Shown piece after piece: positions 34,190-42,626 of a stretch of 64,000 nt of DNA. Source of the stretch: Dyadobacter sp. 3J3 (GTDB lineage: Bacteria > Bacteroidota > Bacteroidia > Cytophagales > Spirosomataceae); NCBI RefSeq assembly GCF_009801115.1, contig NZ_VTOL01000014.1, positions 1 to 64,000 on the forward strand, given 5' to 3'. Both the position numbers and the translations under genes were made by a program. Positions within the stretch are counted from its first letter, which is position 1. The number at the start of each line of letters is the position of its first letter. The notes below the pieces were generated by a model, which saw nothing but the letters and a program-made list of their open reading frames with translations, was not told the origin of the DNA and did no database searches.

Positions 34190-36853
34190 ATGAAAGAACT
34201 TTTTTTCTGGAGAGTGTGGTCGTCCTCTGAACGCCGTATCAGTATCGCGGCATTTTTTACCATTTTATTGGCTCTTGTTTTCTTTATTGTTAAAGGCATT
34301 GATCCGCTTGCCAACGTTATCCGCTGGGATGTTTTGAGCGAATTATCCGATATCTCTACGGTTGTCGATATTCTTAAATTTGATCAATGGCAATACGGGA
34401 TTTCCGGCCCATCCAACCTCGTCACGGAGCAATTTGTTGCGTCAACGATGCAAACGGATTTCCTGACGATCAAAATATTCTGGGGGTTCATCATTGTCGG
34501 ACTTTCCTTTATCCTTGCTTCGTTAACCACCATGCCCCGTTTCTGGTATCTGGCCGGAATGGTGGCTTTTATTGTTTTGGTGGCCTCAGCCCGTTTGGAA
34601 ATGCTCGGTGTATTTGGAGAGGGAAGTCGTGTATTATTTGTTCTTACCGTTGCTTCATATGCCGGACTGAGCTATTATTTCCATGCTTTTCGTCCGGATC
34701 TTGGTATTGGGATCAGGATTCTGGGACTTTCCGGAATTTCCATTTTCCTTTTATTGCTCGTCACATTTCTGTCGCCGGTAGCATTTCCTGCTCTTACTGC
34801 GGCTTCTTATTCTATGCCTATCTGGCTTTTGATTTCCATTTTATTCCTGCTGATTTCCGCTACGGAAATTATCGCAGGCCTGGTATGGTTAAGTACGAGC
34901 GGTCAGATGAAGGCAGGGAAATCCGGTTTTACCAATTTTTTGGTGATAACAATTCTTTACCTACTTTCTCTGGTATTGCTTTATTTGAAAAATACGAGAC
35001 AAATTGATTGGGATCTTACCTTATTAAGTCCGGTCTTCCTGGCCATCGCAGCCGGAATTCTTGGCATATGGGGCTTCAAAAAACGAATTGATTCCACCAA
35101 TGGGCTACTTTCCTTCCGCTCAACGGGTTTTTGGTTATATACGGGAATGTTTATTGTTACAGGCGCATTTGCTGGTTATGCAGCGGGTACAGCAAATGAT
35201 CCTTTACTGGAAGTAATGGAAGATGTAGTCGTGAATGGACAATTAGCGATGGGAATCGTTTTTCTGTTTTATATCGTTATCAACTTTTATGAGATTTTCC
35301 TGCAAAATCTGGCTGTTCATAAAGTATTGTACAAACCGATGCGCTTTGGTTTAACCCAAACAAGATTATTTGGTTTTGCAGGCGTTGTATTATTATTTTC
35401 AATTCAAAGATTGCTCCCCGTACACCAAGGAATTGCCGGATATTTCAATGGATTGGGCGATCTATATTCCAATACAGCAGAATATCCCCTGGCCGAACAA
35501 TATTACAAAATGGCATTGCAGCAGGAATTTCAAAATCATAAATCTAATTACGCGCTAGCTTCTCTGGCGCTTACGCAGGGGGACAAAGTTGCCGGTGCTT
35601 ATTATTTCCGTCAGGCTTTATTGAAAAATCCATCACCTCAGGCCTATGCCGGATTAACGGGAGTGTTGATGCAGGAAAGCTTATTTTTCGATGCGATTTT
35701 CAGTTTGCAGGAAGGACTGAGAGCATTTCCTGAAAGTGGTGAATTACTCAATAATCTTGGTATGCTTTATGCCAAAACAAATGTTGCCGATTCAGCGCAT
35801 TATTATTTGGATAAGGCAGAAAAAACTAGCAAAAAACCTGAGGTTCCGGCCACCAATTTATTAGCAATTTGGGCCAGAAGCACGGATTCGGGACTGCTGG
35901 ATTCGTTAGCGAATCATACTAAGTCACATAAATATCTTTCCTGGCAGGCCAACTGGCTTGCGGTTCAAAATCTGCGTCAGGATTTTTCCAAACAGGATTT
36001 TAATAAAGATGTGATCAAACCGGATTCTTCGCTAAGTGTTTCGGGATTGGCTTATCTGGTGAATTATTCAAAAAACCAAGCAAGACAAGACAGTCTTCCG
36101 GCTGGTTTTTTACCAAAACTTGCAAATAAGAATCAGCTGCTTGCTGAGGATTTATCGTTAGCGGCGCTTTATCCTGAATTTTACAGCGGAGATAAGTTGA
36201 AGGCTATCGAAACACTTTCAACCTGGGCGGAACAAGGCGGGGAAAAGGCAAAAACCTATCACAAAATTTTGGGTCACTGGTTATTGCAGGTCGGGTTATA
36301 TGATCTGGCGATCAAACATCTTAGCAACGTAGACGGTGTTGAAGGAACACTTGGACAAGCGGTGGGTTATGCATTGTTAGGTCAGCAGGCTATTGGAGGA
36401 ATTTTACTGGAAAAATTGCAGGAAAAGGAGAAAAATCCGGCTTTGGAAAATCTGCAAACTACGTTGGCCACGATCAAACCTCCTAAAACAAAAGCGGATT
36501 CCCTGTTTGTGATTGCTCAAAAATCACCTTCTGAAAAGAATTTTGATGCGGCTGTTCACGCGAATCCTTTTGATGTGAAAATAGTAGCCGCAAGCGCGAA
36601 TTTCTACATGCAGAAAAAGCAGGTTTCCAAAGCCTACGGTATCGTTTTGAATGCATTGAAATTTAACGATCGCGCACCTGCACTTTGGGAAGAATATTCA
36701 ATTTTGAGTTTGAAGCAAGGTCTTATCGGTCAGGCGGATGAAGGACAAGCTATGGTAAAGGAAATTTCCTCTCCTGCCGGTTATCAGGCTTTTTCGGCTC
36801 GCTATCAACCTATGCGCGCTCTTATCGAAAAACAAAGAGCAGAGTTTAAGTGA
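34190..36853 (+). CDS. Multi-pass membrane protein with C-terminal TPR domain
   Basis: An 887-residue protein. Residues 1-420 hold about ten to eleven membrane helices; residues about 425-880 are soluble TPR-like repeats (for example GLGDLYSNTAEYPLAEQYYKMALQQEF, YAGLTGVLMQESLFFDAIFSLQEGLRAF, NLGMLYAKTNVADSAHYYLDKAE). The repeats presumably face the periplasm and bind partners. Such TM-TPR proteins occur in Bacteroidota without known function. A 150-residue protein and an ABC ATPase follow on the same strand with gaps of 64 and 36 bases, perhaps an operon. Confidence 0.8.
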   Translation: MKELFFWRVWSSSERRISIAAFFTILLALVFFIVKGIDPLANVIRWDVLSELSDISTVVDILKFDQWQYGISGPSNLVTEQFVASTMQTDFLTIKIFWGFIIVGLSFILASLTTMPRFWYLAGMVAFIVLVASARLEMLGVFGEGSRVLFVLTVASYAGLSYYFHAFRPDLGIGIRILGLSGISIFLLLLVTFLSPVAFPALTAASYSMPIWLLISILFLLISATEIIAGLVWLSTSGQMKAGKSGFTNFLVITILYLLSLVLLYLKNTRQIDWDLTLLSPVFLAIAAGILGIWGFKKRIDSTNGLLSFRSTGFWLYTGMFIVTGAFAGYAAGTANDPLLEVMEDVVVNGQLAMGIVFLFYIVINFYEIFLQNLAVHKVLYKPMRFGLTQTRLFGFAGVVLLFSIQRLLPVHQGIAGYFNGLGDLYSNTAEYPLAEQYYKMALQQEFQNHKSNYALASLALTQGDKVAGAYYFRQALLKNPSPQAYAGLTGVLMQESLFFDAIFSLQEGLRAFPESGELLNNLGMLYAKTNVADSAHYYLDKAEKTSKKPEVPATNLLAIWARSTDSGLLDSLANHTKSHKYLSWQANWLAVQNLRQDFSKQDFNKDVIKPDSSLSVSGLAYLVNYSKNQARQDSLPAGFLPKLANKNQLLAEDLSLAALYPEFYSGDKLKAIETLSTWAEQGGEKAKTYHKILGHWLLQVGLYDLAIKHLSNVDGVEGTLGQAVGYALLGQQAIGGILLEKLQEKEKNPALENLQTTLATIKPPKTKADSLFVIAQKSPSEKNFDAAVHANPFDVKIVAASANFYMQKKQVSKAYGIVLNALKFNDRAPALWEEYSILSLKQGLIGQADEGQAMVKEISSPAGYQAFSARYQPMRALIEKQRAEFK

Positions 36854-36917
36854 TTTTTTATTTTAGCATTTGAATCTTGTTTTCCTGCCGGTTTTAAGTT
36901 TGAAATACAGATACCCT

Positions 36918-37370
36918 ATGATTTTACAATGGAAATCTTCTTTAAGCGGAAAAGAAACACGGATTTTTCGTGGTAAAGTCATTGCCGGACTGCTTAAAAA
37001 AAGTATCTGGAAGGATGATGGTTACGGAGAACTGAATGGCCATATGCTGAGGTTCGAAACAAAAGGTTTTCTACACCGTACGACCAGAATTTTGGATATT
37101 GAGGGGAAAGTGGAACTTGGCAAAATCGAATATAAAACCTGGAAAAGCACTGCCGTTGTTACGTTTGAAAGTGAATCCTATGAATGGAAATTTGATTCGT
37201 GGGTGAGAAAAAAGTGGCAGATAAGTAATGGAGCCAACAGCGCTGTATTTTCAAAAACGAGTCTCTGGAAAAGTGAAGGAGAAATTGAAACAGAAGATAT
37301 CTCGCCGGCAATGATCCTGACGGGACTTTTCATTTATGGTTATTTCTGGAAAATAGCGGCAGCATCCTGA
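36918..37370 (+). CDS. Hypothetical protein, beta-rich
   Basis: From ATG 36918 a 150-residue protein (a TTG at 36870 is in frame but gives an unlikely N-terminus). The sequence alternates short strands with conserved-looking aromatic and Gly residues (WKDDGYGELNGHMLRFETKGF, GKIEYKTWKSTAVVTFESESYEWKFDSW) and ends with a hydrophobic stretch MILTGLFIYGYFWKIAA. The pattern recalls LURP-one/scramblase-like beta barrels, but the match is weak. It lies between the TM-TPR gene and the ABC ATPase gene. Confidence 0.65.
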   Translation: MILQWKSSLSGKETRIFRGKVIAGLLKKSIWKDDGYGELNGHMLRFETKGFLHRTTRILDIEGKVELGKIEYKTWKSTAVVTFESESYEWKFDSWVRKKWQISNGANSAVFSKTSLWKSEGEIETEDISPAMILTGLFIYGYFWKIAAAS

Positions 37371-37406
37371 TTAATATAAACTTTCCTATCAAAAAATATT
37401 GTCCTT

Positions 37407-38117
37407 ATGAAAATCATTGAAACGACCGATATCTCAAAACGTTATGTGATGGGCAGCGAGATAATCCAGGCACTAAAATCGGTAACTATTTCCGTGAGTA
37501 AAGGAGAATACGTTGCGTTTATGGGGCCGTCAGGTTCCGGAAAATCGACCTTGATGAATATTATTGGTTGTCTGGATACACCCAGTACCGGCAAATATAT
37601 TCTGAATAATAAGGACGTCAGCGATATGACGGAAAGCGAGCTGGCGGAAATCCGTAATAAAGAAATTGGTTTTGTTTTTCAGACTTTCAATCTTTTGCCG
37701 AGGATGTCATCGCTTGATAATGTTGCGCTTCCGCTGATTTATGCCGGTTTAAATAAGTCTGACAGAACCGAAAAAGCGATGCTTTCTCTGAAAAATGTTG
37801 GCCTGGAAAATCGCGCCGGACACAGACCCAATGAACTTTCCGGAGGCCAGCGCCAGCGTGTAGCCATTGCGCGTGCTTTGGTAAATGACCCAAGTATTTT
37901 ACTTGCTGATGAGCCAACAGGAAACTTGGATTCGAAGACATCCTACGAAATCATGGATCTTTTTGACCAACTATACAGCAAAGGAAATACAATTGTCATG
38001 GTTACGCACGAGGAGGATATCGCGCATTATGCGCACAGGATCATACGTTTGCGTGACGGTCTGGTTGAGTCTGATTCTATTAATCCAAATCCGACAAAGG
38101 TTGGACATCTGGTTTGA
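37407..38117 (+). CDS. ABC transporter ATP-binding protein, LolD/MacB type
   Basis: A 236-residue ATPase with all motifs: Walker [10 protein letters not shown] (about residue 41), Q-loop [13 protein letters not shown], signature LSGGQRQR, Walker [13 protein letters not shown] and the switch His in VTHE. This subfamily drives MacB/FtsX-type permeases for export or lipoprotein release, not import. No permease gene is adjacent, so its partner is encoded elsewhere. Probably co-transcribed with the preceding 150-residue protein. Confidence 0.93.
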   Translation: MKIIETTDISKRYVMGSEIIQALKSVTISVSKGEYVAFMGPSGSGKSTLMNIIGCLDTPSTGKYILNNKDVSDMTESELAEIRNKEIGFVFQTFNLLPRMSSLDNVALPLIYAGLNKSDRTEKAMLSLKNVGLENRAGHRPNELSGGQRQRVAIARALVNDPSILLADEPTGNLDSKTSYEIMDLFDQLYSKGNTIVMVTHEEDIAHYAHRIIRLRDGLVESDSINPNPTKVGHLV

Positions 38118-38175
38118 TGATATAAATGTCATTTGACATAATTTTAGTAACTTTCGGAAAAAAACGAGTAGTAAG

Positions 38176-38304
38176 ATGGAAGGAATCAGCTATTTAGTCG
38201 AAATTTTAGAGGATATCGAAGACGTAATAGCAATTTATTTGAGAAAAGAGGAAGAGCTTTTTAAATGGGATGATGTCAGGGAAGAATTAATGACAAAAGA
38301 GTAG
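38176..38304 (+). CDS. 42-residue acidic small protein, antitoxin-tail-like
   Basis: A short ORF starting MEGISYLVEILEDIEDVIAI and ending FKWDDVREELMTKE. The pattern LEDIEDxxAI...WDDVxxEL is the same as the C-terminal toxin-binding tail of Phd- and RelB-like antitoxins, but the N-terminal DNA-binding part is absent. A near -7 box (TAACTTTC, 38148-38155) lies just upstream. No toxin gene follows. It may be a true small protein or the relic of a toxin-antitoxin locus. Confidence 0.5.
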   Translation: MEGISYLVEILEDIEDVIAIYLRKEEELFKWDDVREELMTKE

Positions 38305-38420
38305 AAACACAGAAAACATTCAAGCACTTTCTCGTTAGTAAAATACAAAAATCAAAGTAAAATCCGAATGAATTACTGAATCGATGTAATTTATTCGGAT
38401 TATTTTTAGTTAATACCTTT

Positions 38421-39143
38421 ATGAAAATCAATTTCGCAGACTTAATTTTATTTGAAAACGAGGACTTTCTTCTCGTTAATAAACCACCTCATTTAGCGAC
38501 GCTGGATGAACGTACTGCCGACCGGGGCGGAAGTGTTTTACGCCTTGCCAAAGAATATAATTCTGAATTGCAGGCAGCGCACCGTTTGGATAAGGAAACT
38601 TCGGGTGTTTTGGCTTTTGCAAAAAATCCGGCCGCGTATCGCCATTTGGCCATGCAATTTGAGCATCGCCAGGTTACCAAACGTTATCATGCCGTAGCAA
38701 ATGGAATCCATAATCTGGAGAGTATTTCTGTATACTTACCGATTTTAGCTTTAAAAAATGGCACAGCTGTAAAAATTGACCGCGCCGAAGGAAAGATAGC
38801 GGAAACTATTTTTAATACACTCAAAGTGTATCGCGGTTACACACTTGTGGAATGTATCCCCATTACCGGCCGTATGCACCAGATCCGTATTCACCTTTCC
38901 TGTCTGAAAGCGCCTATTGTTTGTGATCCCCAATATGGCGGAGACCCGATCTTTCTTTCTACTTTGAAACGGAAATTCAATTTGAAAAAAGAAACAGAAG
39001 AACAGCCGCTTATTCAACGGGTTGCACTTCACGCGTTTTCTCTTTCTTTCGCATTGATGAACGGAGAACCGGTTAAAATTGAAGCACCTTATCCAAAAGA
39101 TTTTGAAGTTTTGGTAAAACAATTGAATAAGTTTGGAGTGTAG
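38421..39143 (+). CDS. RNA pseudouridine synthase, RluA family (second copy)
   Basis: A 240-residue pseudouridine synthase with catalytic AHRLDKETSGVLAFAK (Asp about residue 54) and the downstream ECIPITGRMHQIRIHLSCLKAPIVCDPQYGG. The N-terminus FENEDFLLVNKPPHLATLDERT is normal and there is no S4 domain. It differs clearly from the copy at 20919-21650, so it probably modifies another site. Stands alone, with its own start after a 116-base gap. Confidence 0.93.
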   Translation: MKINFADLILFENEDFLLVNKPPHLATLDERTADRGGSVLRLAKEYNSELQAAHRLDKETSGVLAFAKNPAAYRHLAMQFEHRQVTKRYHAVANGIHNLESISVYLPILALKNGTAVKIDRAEGKIAETIFNTLKVYRGYTLVECIPITGRMHQIRIHLSCLKAPIVCDPQYGGDPIFLSTLKRKFNLKKETEEQPLIQRVALHAFSLSFALMNGEPVKIEAPYPKDFEVLVKQLNKFGV

Positions 39144-39227
39144 GTAAGTAATTGTAAAAGTAAATTGCTTTTACAATACTAACTGACTTACAGTTATCTC
39201 CAATTAATCAATCGCCCTCTTAATTAC

Positions 39228-39992
39228 ATGAAATCAATTCTATTTTTTGTTAGAAGCAATTTTATCTTATTTTTTTTCATAGTCGGTTTAACCAGCTTTT
39301 GTCATGCACAAAATGGCCGTAAACCTGATATTATCATATTGAAAAATGATACAAAGCTCGAAGTTTCCATTCAGGAGGTAGAAGAGAATGTAATAAAATA
39401 CAAAAAGCTCACGGATCCCAATGGTCCGCTTTTCTCGGTCAAAAAAACTGAAATTGCATCAGTGCTATACGGGAATGGTGATGTAGCGACTTTTTCAGAT
39501 ACTGCAAGTGATACGTTTTTTAAGGAAGAAAGCAGCACAAAGCCAATAGAGCGGAATCCACAACCAATTGCTGGAAACAAGTTTGATGAAACGATCTTTG
39601 CGCAAAAGTCTAATCAGCTCAGACAGTCGTATCAATATTATAAATCAAGGTCAAAGAAAGGATTGGTTTCAGGAATTGTCTGGACTGTGCTTGGATCAGT
39701 TTCCATGGTTGTTGGTGCTGCGTTAATCACAGACAGTGGTTATAACAACGGGTACGGCAATTACAGCTACAATAATAATGAAGGAACCGGTGCATTACTT
39801 TTAATCGGTGGATTAGTAGGCGGTGCAACTTTCGGAACAATAGGTTTTGTAAAAGCAGGGAAAAACGGATCAAAAGCAACCAGGATCCGCAGGGAGCTTA
39901 TTAGAAGAAATGAGCCAATTTCATTCAGTGTTAAACCTGGATTTAATCCGGCAACACAATCTGGGTATCTTTCTTTGAAAATGAATTTCTGA
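39228..39992 (+). CDS. Exported hypothetical protein with one internal membrane segment
   Basis: A 254-residue protein with a signal peptide ending near FCHAQ. Residues about 32-90 (PDIIILKNDTKLEVSIQEVEENVIKYKKLTDPNGPLFSVKKTEIASVLYGNGD) are a small beta domain seen often at the N-terminus of Bacteroidota secreted proteins. A hydrophobic GLVSGIVWTVLGSVSMVVGAALI segment near residue 147, a Gly/Asn/Tyr-rich loop and a second hydrophobic GALLLIGGLVGGATFGTIGFV follow. Envelope protein of unknown role, closed by a strong terminator. Confidence 0.75.
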   Translation: MKSILFFVRSNFILFFFIVGLTSFCHAQNGRKPDIIILKNDTKLEVSIQEVEENVIKYKKLTDPNGPLFSVKKTEIASVLYGNGDVATFSDTASDTFFKEESSTKPIERNPQPIAGNKFDETIFAQKSNQLRQSYQYYKSRSKKGLVSGIVWTVLGSVSMVVGAALITDSGYNNGYGNYSYNNNEGTGALLLIGGLVGGATFGTIGFVKAGKNGSKATRIRRELIRRNEPISFSVKPGFNPATQSGYLSLKMNF

Positions 39993-40013
39993 AAATATTA
40001 TATAACAGGCATC

Positions 40014-40048
40014 AAAAAAGCGGTTTGGGATCTCCAAACCGCTTTTTT
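40014..40048. terminator. Bidirectional intrinsic terminator
   Basis: Perfect 15-base arms AAAAAAGCGGTTTGG (40014-40028) and CCAAACCGCTTTTTT (40034-40048) around GATCT. It lies between two convergent genes and serves both. Confidence 0.92.
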
Positions 40049-40064
40049 GATAATATCTGCTGTA

Positions 40065-40595
40065 TTAAAATTTGAAGCTTATACCAATTTTAAGAGGTGC
40101 TGCATTGTAACCAACTTCAGCAAATACGGCCGTTGTTGGTTTAAAGTAATATTTTGCGCCGGCAAAAATACCTACAAAAACACCGCTGCCATATCCATCA
40201 TTATAAAATCCTGAATAGCCGTCCGGGTCACTAAATGAAGATACACGGTATCCTAACGAAGGACCTGCGTAAAGATCCAATTTGTCTGTTTTTAAGAAAT
40301 GTTTTCCGTAATGATAAGAACCACGAGCAGCAATAGTGAAAAAGTTGTATCTCCATTTATATCCACTAAAACCGTAATTCCATGTCGTAAAATCGGCTTG
40401 CGCACCGACACTGATAAACTCATGAATTCCTACTTCGTAAGACGCGCCTACCCCAACTCCGCCACCACCATAGGTACCACCTAGGTTAAGTCCGACGTTC
40501 AATAACTTATCCCCTTTTTCATATTGTGCAAAAGCCGAGTGTGAGGTCACGCCCAAAATGGCAATAACGATTAGCGTTGATAGAATCTTTTTCAT
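40065..40595 (-). CDS. Outer-membrane beta-barrel protein
   Basis: A 176-residue protein with signal peptide (ending SHSAFAQ) and alternating amphipathic strands: LLNVGLNLGG, GVGVGASYEVGIHEFISVGAQADFTTWN, FTIAARGSYHYGKHF, LDLYAGPSLGYRVSS, GVFVGIFAGAKYYFKPTTAVFAEVGYN and a final LKIGISFKF ending in Phe, the typical barrel-assembly signal. About eight strands, OmpA/OmpX-like. No ligand known. Monocistronic. Confidence 0.85.
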   Translation of the reverse strand: MKKILSTLIVIAILGVTSHSAFAQYEKGDKLLNVGLNLGGTYGGGGVGVGASYEVGIHEFISVGAQADFTTWNYGFSGYKWRYNFFTIAARGSYHYGKHFLKTDKLDLYAGPSLGYRVSSFSDPDGYSGFYNDGYGSGVFVGIFAGAKYYFKPTTAVFAEVGYNAAPLKIGISFKF

Positions 40596-40735
40596 GTTGA
40601 ATAATTGTTAGAAGTATAATAATGGCACAAATTAAAGTGATTATTTCATCCCTTCAAAACTTGTGCCATTACTAATTATTATTCGGGGCATTATACTTGA
40701 TTAACGGTCGTTTTTGGTAATATTCCCAATGAAAA

Positions 40736-41410
40736 TCAACTATCTTTTTTCAATTTGTCATGAAAAACCTTACGGAATTTGTCAAGTTTTGGAGCAATTA
40801 CATAAGCGCAATATCCCTGGTCTGGATTCTTGGCAAAGTAATCCTGATGGTAATCTTCGGCAGGGTAAAACTTGTCCGCCTTTGTTATTTCCGTCACGAT
40901 GGGTTTCGCATAAGCACCGGATTTGTTTAACTCATCTTTTGCTTTTTCGGCCTCTATTTTCTGCTCATCGTTTTGGTAAAAAATGACGGAACGATACTGA
41001 GTTCCAACATCATTTCCTTGACGGTTTAATGAAGTTGGATCATGTCCGCGGAAAAATGCTTCAAGCAAAGCTGTGTAAGTGATTTTTTTCGGATCGTATT
41101 TAACCTGGATACATTCTGCATGGCCGGTCGTTCCGTCACAAACTTCTCTATAACTGGGATTTTTAACATGACCGCCGGAATAACCGGATACTACATCTTT
41201 TACACCGTCCAGGGTCTCGAACAAAGCTTCTGAACACCAGAAACATCCGGTTCCAAAGGTGGCAATTTGCGTATTGGCAGTATCAATTACGGTCGACGCC
41301 GAGGACTCCTTATCCATTTTTTTCTTTTGTTTTTTATCGGATTGTGCACACGATACCACGACCATACAGCACATTAATATAAATGTGAAAAACGGGATGT
41401 TTGGTTTCAT
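40736..41410 (-). CDS. msrA: Peptide methionine sulfoxide reductase A, lipoprotein form
   Basis: Reduces methionine-S-sulfoxide in damaged proteins. Core motif GTGCFWCSEALFETLDGVKDVVSGYSGG with catalytic Cys (about residue 57), then PSYREVCDGTTGHAECIQV and DPTSLNRQGNDVGTQYRSVIFY are intact. Unlike cytosolic MsrA it begins with a lipoprotein signal (lipobox VVSC, about Cys21) and a Lys-rich linker, so it probably works in the periplasm or at a membrane. Total 224 residues. Confidence 0.95.
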   Translation of the reverse strand: MKPNIPFFTFILMCCMVVVSCAQSDKKQKKKMDKESSASTVIDTANTQIATFGTGCFWCSEALFETLDGVKDVVSGYSGGHVKNPSYREVCDGTTGHAECIQVKYDPKKITYTALLEAFFRGHDPTSLNRQGNDVGTQYRSVIFYQNDEQKIEAEKAKDELNKSGAYAKPIVTEITKADKFYPAEDYHQDYFAKNPDQGYCAYVIAPKLDKFRKVFHDKLKKDS

Positions 41411-41687
41411 TGAAATGATATGGTTAATTTTGAACTTATGTTAGGTAAACAACTAAAAATAGCAGAAAGTTTATACTGCAATTTTACAGATAACACGGAA
41501 TTGGAATGTCTGTAACCTTATAATCCGGTTTAGTCAGATATACGATTAAAACGAATATGACGATCACAGAGCGAATAGTACAACCGGGATTCTGTATCAT
41601 TATTGTATAAATAAGCTGTCATTTGTTTAGACGCAAGTTGCCCGTTTTCCTTACAGCGAATCACATGAAATTTTGATTATTTTTCAA

Positions 41688-42233
41688 ATGACCTATTTAC
41701 ATTTTAAAGCATTGCATATCATTTTCGTCGTAAGCTGGTTTGCCGGGCTTTTTTACATGCCGCGACTGCTTGTTTATCACACAGAAGCACAGGATAAAAT
41801 TGCCGCTGCCAGAGACGTTTTGAATGAACAATTCATCAAAATGGAAAAACTGTTATGGAATGCGATAATGGTTCCGGCCATGTGGATGACTTTAATTACC
41901 GGAAGTATTATGATTTACATTACGCCCGGCTGGCTAAGCCAGGGCTGGATGCACATGAAACTAACCTTTGTGCTTGGACTAGTGGGATATCATTTTTTTA
42001 CACGAAAATTGATCCTTGAATTACAAAAGGGGCGTTTCCGGTTTTCATCCATTCAACTTCGGTTGTGGAATGAAGTAGCCACTATCTTTCTGTTTTCCAT
42101 CGTTTTTCTGGTCGTACTGAAAAATTCTGTTGACTGGATCTGGGGTGTTTTAGGCCTGATCGCTTTTGCTGTAATTATTATGTCGGCAGTCAGAATTGTG
42201 AAAAAGATCCGTGAAAGAAAGGTTAGTGAATAG
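41688..42233 (+). CDS. hemJ: Protoporphyrinogen IX oxidase HemJ / CopD family membrane protein
   Basis: A 181-residue protein from ATG 41688 (TTG 41673 adds five residues). It has four to five membrane helices. The motif YLHFKALHIIFVVSWFAGLFYMPRLLVYH contains the conserved His and the Arg of HemJ, and WMHMKLTFVLGLVGYHF follows. HemJ oxidises protoporphyrinogen IX to protoporphyrin IX in heme synthesis. No other heme genes are next to it. Confidence 0.88.
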   Translation: MTYLHFKALHIIFVVSWFAGLFYMPRLLVYHTEAQDKIAAARDVLNEQFIKMEKLLWNAIMVPAMWMTLITGSIMIYITPGWLSQGWMHMKLTFVLGLVGYHFFTRKLILELQKGRFRFSSIQLRLWNEVATIFLFSIVFLVVLKNSVDWIWGVLGLIAFAVIIMSAVRIVKKIRERKVSE

Positions 42234-42362
42234 ATATCTGAAGAATTATGATATTTATGGAAGAGATAGGCAACTTAATGTATTTGCTATACGTTAAATT
42301 ATTTGGTATGATTCTTTTAAATATCAAATTGTTTATTTCTTATATACAAAATCTCAACGGTC

Positions 42363-42557
42363 ATGGTTTATATAAATAAGGTAATATATTTCATCGCAAA
42401 GATCTGGTTTGCATTTGTAATGCTGCTGGCTTTGGTATTGACAGCGATACTTTCCTTTCCTTTTTTCATTCTGGAATGGATTGACAAATCACCAGCTAAA
42501 ACAGATAATCTTGTTTTGAAAAGCAAGCTGATTCATTTAAATAAAACCTCTGGTTGA
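42363..42557 (+). CDS. Small membrane protein
   Basis: A 64-residue ORF with one long hydrophobic stretch (about residues 8-38: IAKIWFAFVMLLALVLTAILSFPFFIL) and a short polar tail. ATG start, closed 16 bases later by a very strong terminator, which supports its being real. No homologue recognised. Confidence 0.5.
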   Translation: MVYINKVIYFIAKIWFAFVMLLALVLTAILSFPFFILEWIDKSPAKTDNLVLKSKLIHLNKTSG

Positions 42558-42573
42558 GGAATTTTATAGTTAA

Positions 42574-42616
42574 AAAAAAACGAGGGATTTTCCATTGGAA
42601 AATCCCTCGTTTTTTT
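42574..42616. terminator. Bidirectional intrinsic terminator
   Basis: 20-base arms: A7 then CGAGGGATTTTCC (42574-42593), and GGAAAATCCCTCG then T7 (42597-42616), around a three-base loop. Serves the small membrane protein gene and the convergent metallo-hydrolase gene. Confidence 0.93.
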
Positions 42617-42626
42617 GTCGTAATGA

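Noticed and set aside
34387-35007. 206-codon ORF in another frame of the TM-TPR gene
   Set aside because: Overlaps the well-supported 887-codon gene; its Cys-, Phe- and His-rich composition is typical of an out-of-frame reading.
41411-41672. Region between msrA and hemJ, checked for RNA genes or small ORFs
   Set aside because: AT-rich, with no tRNA-like fold, no convincing ORF and no repeat; nothing supported.
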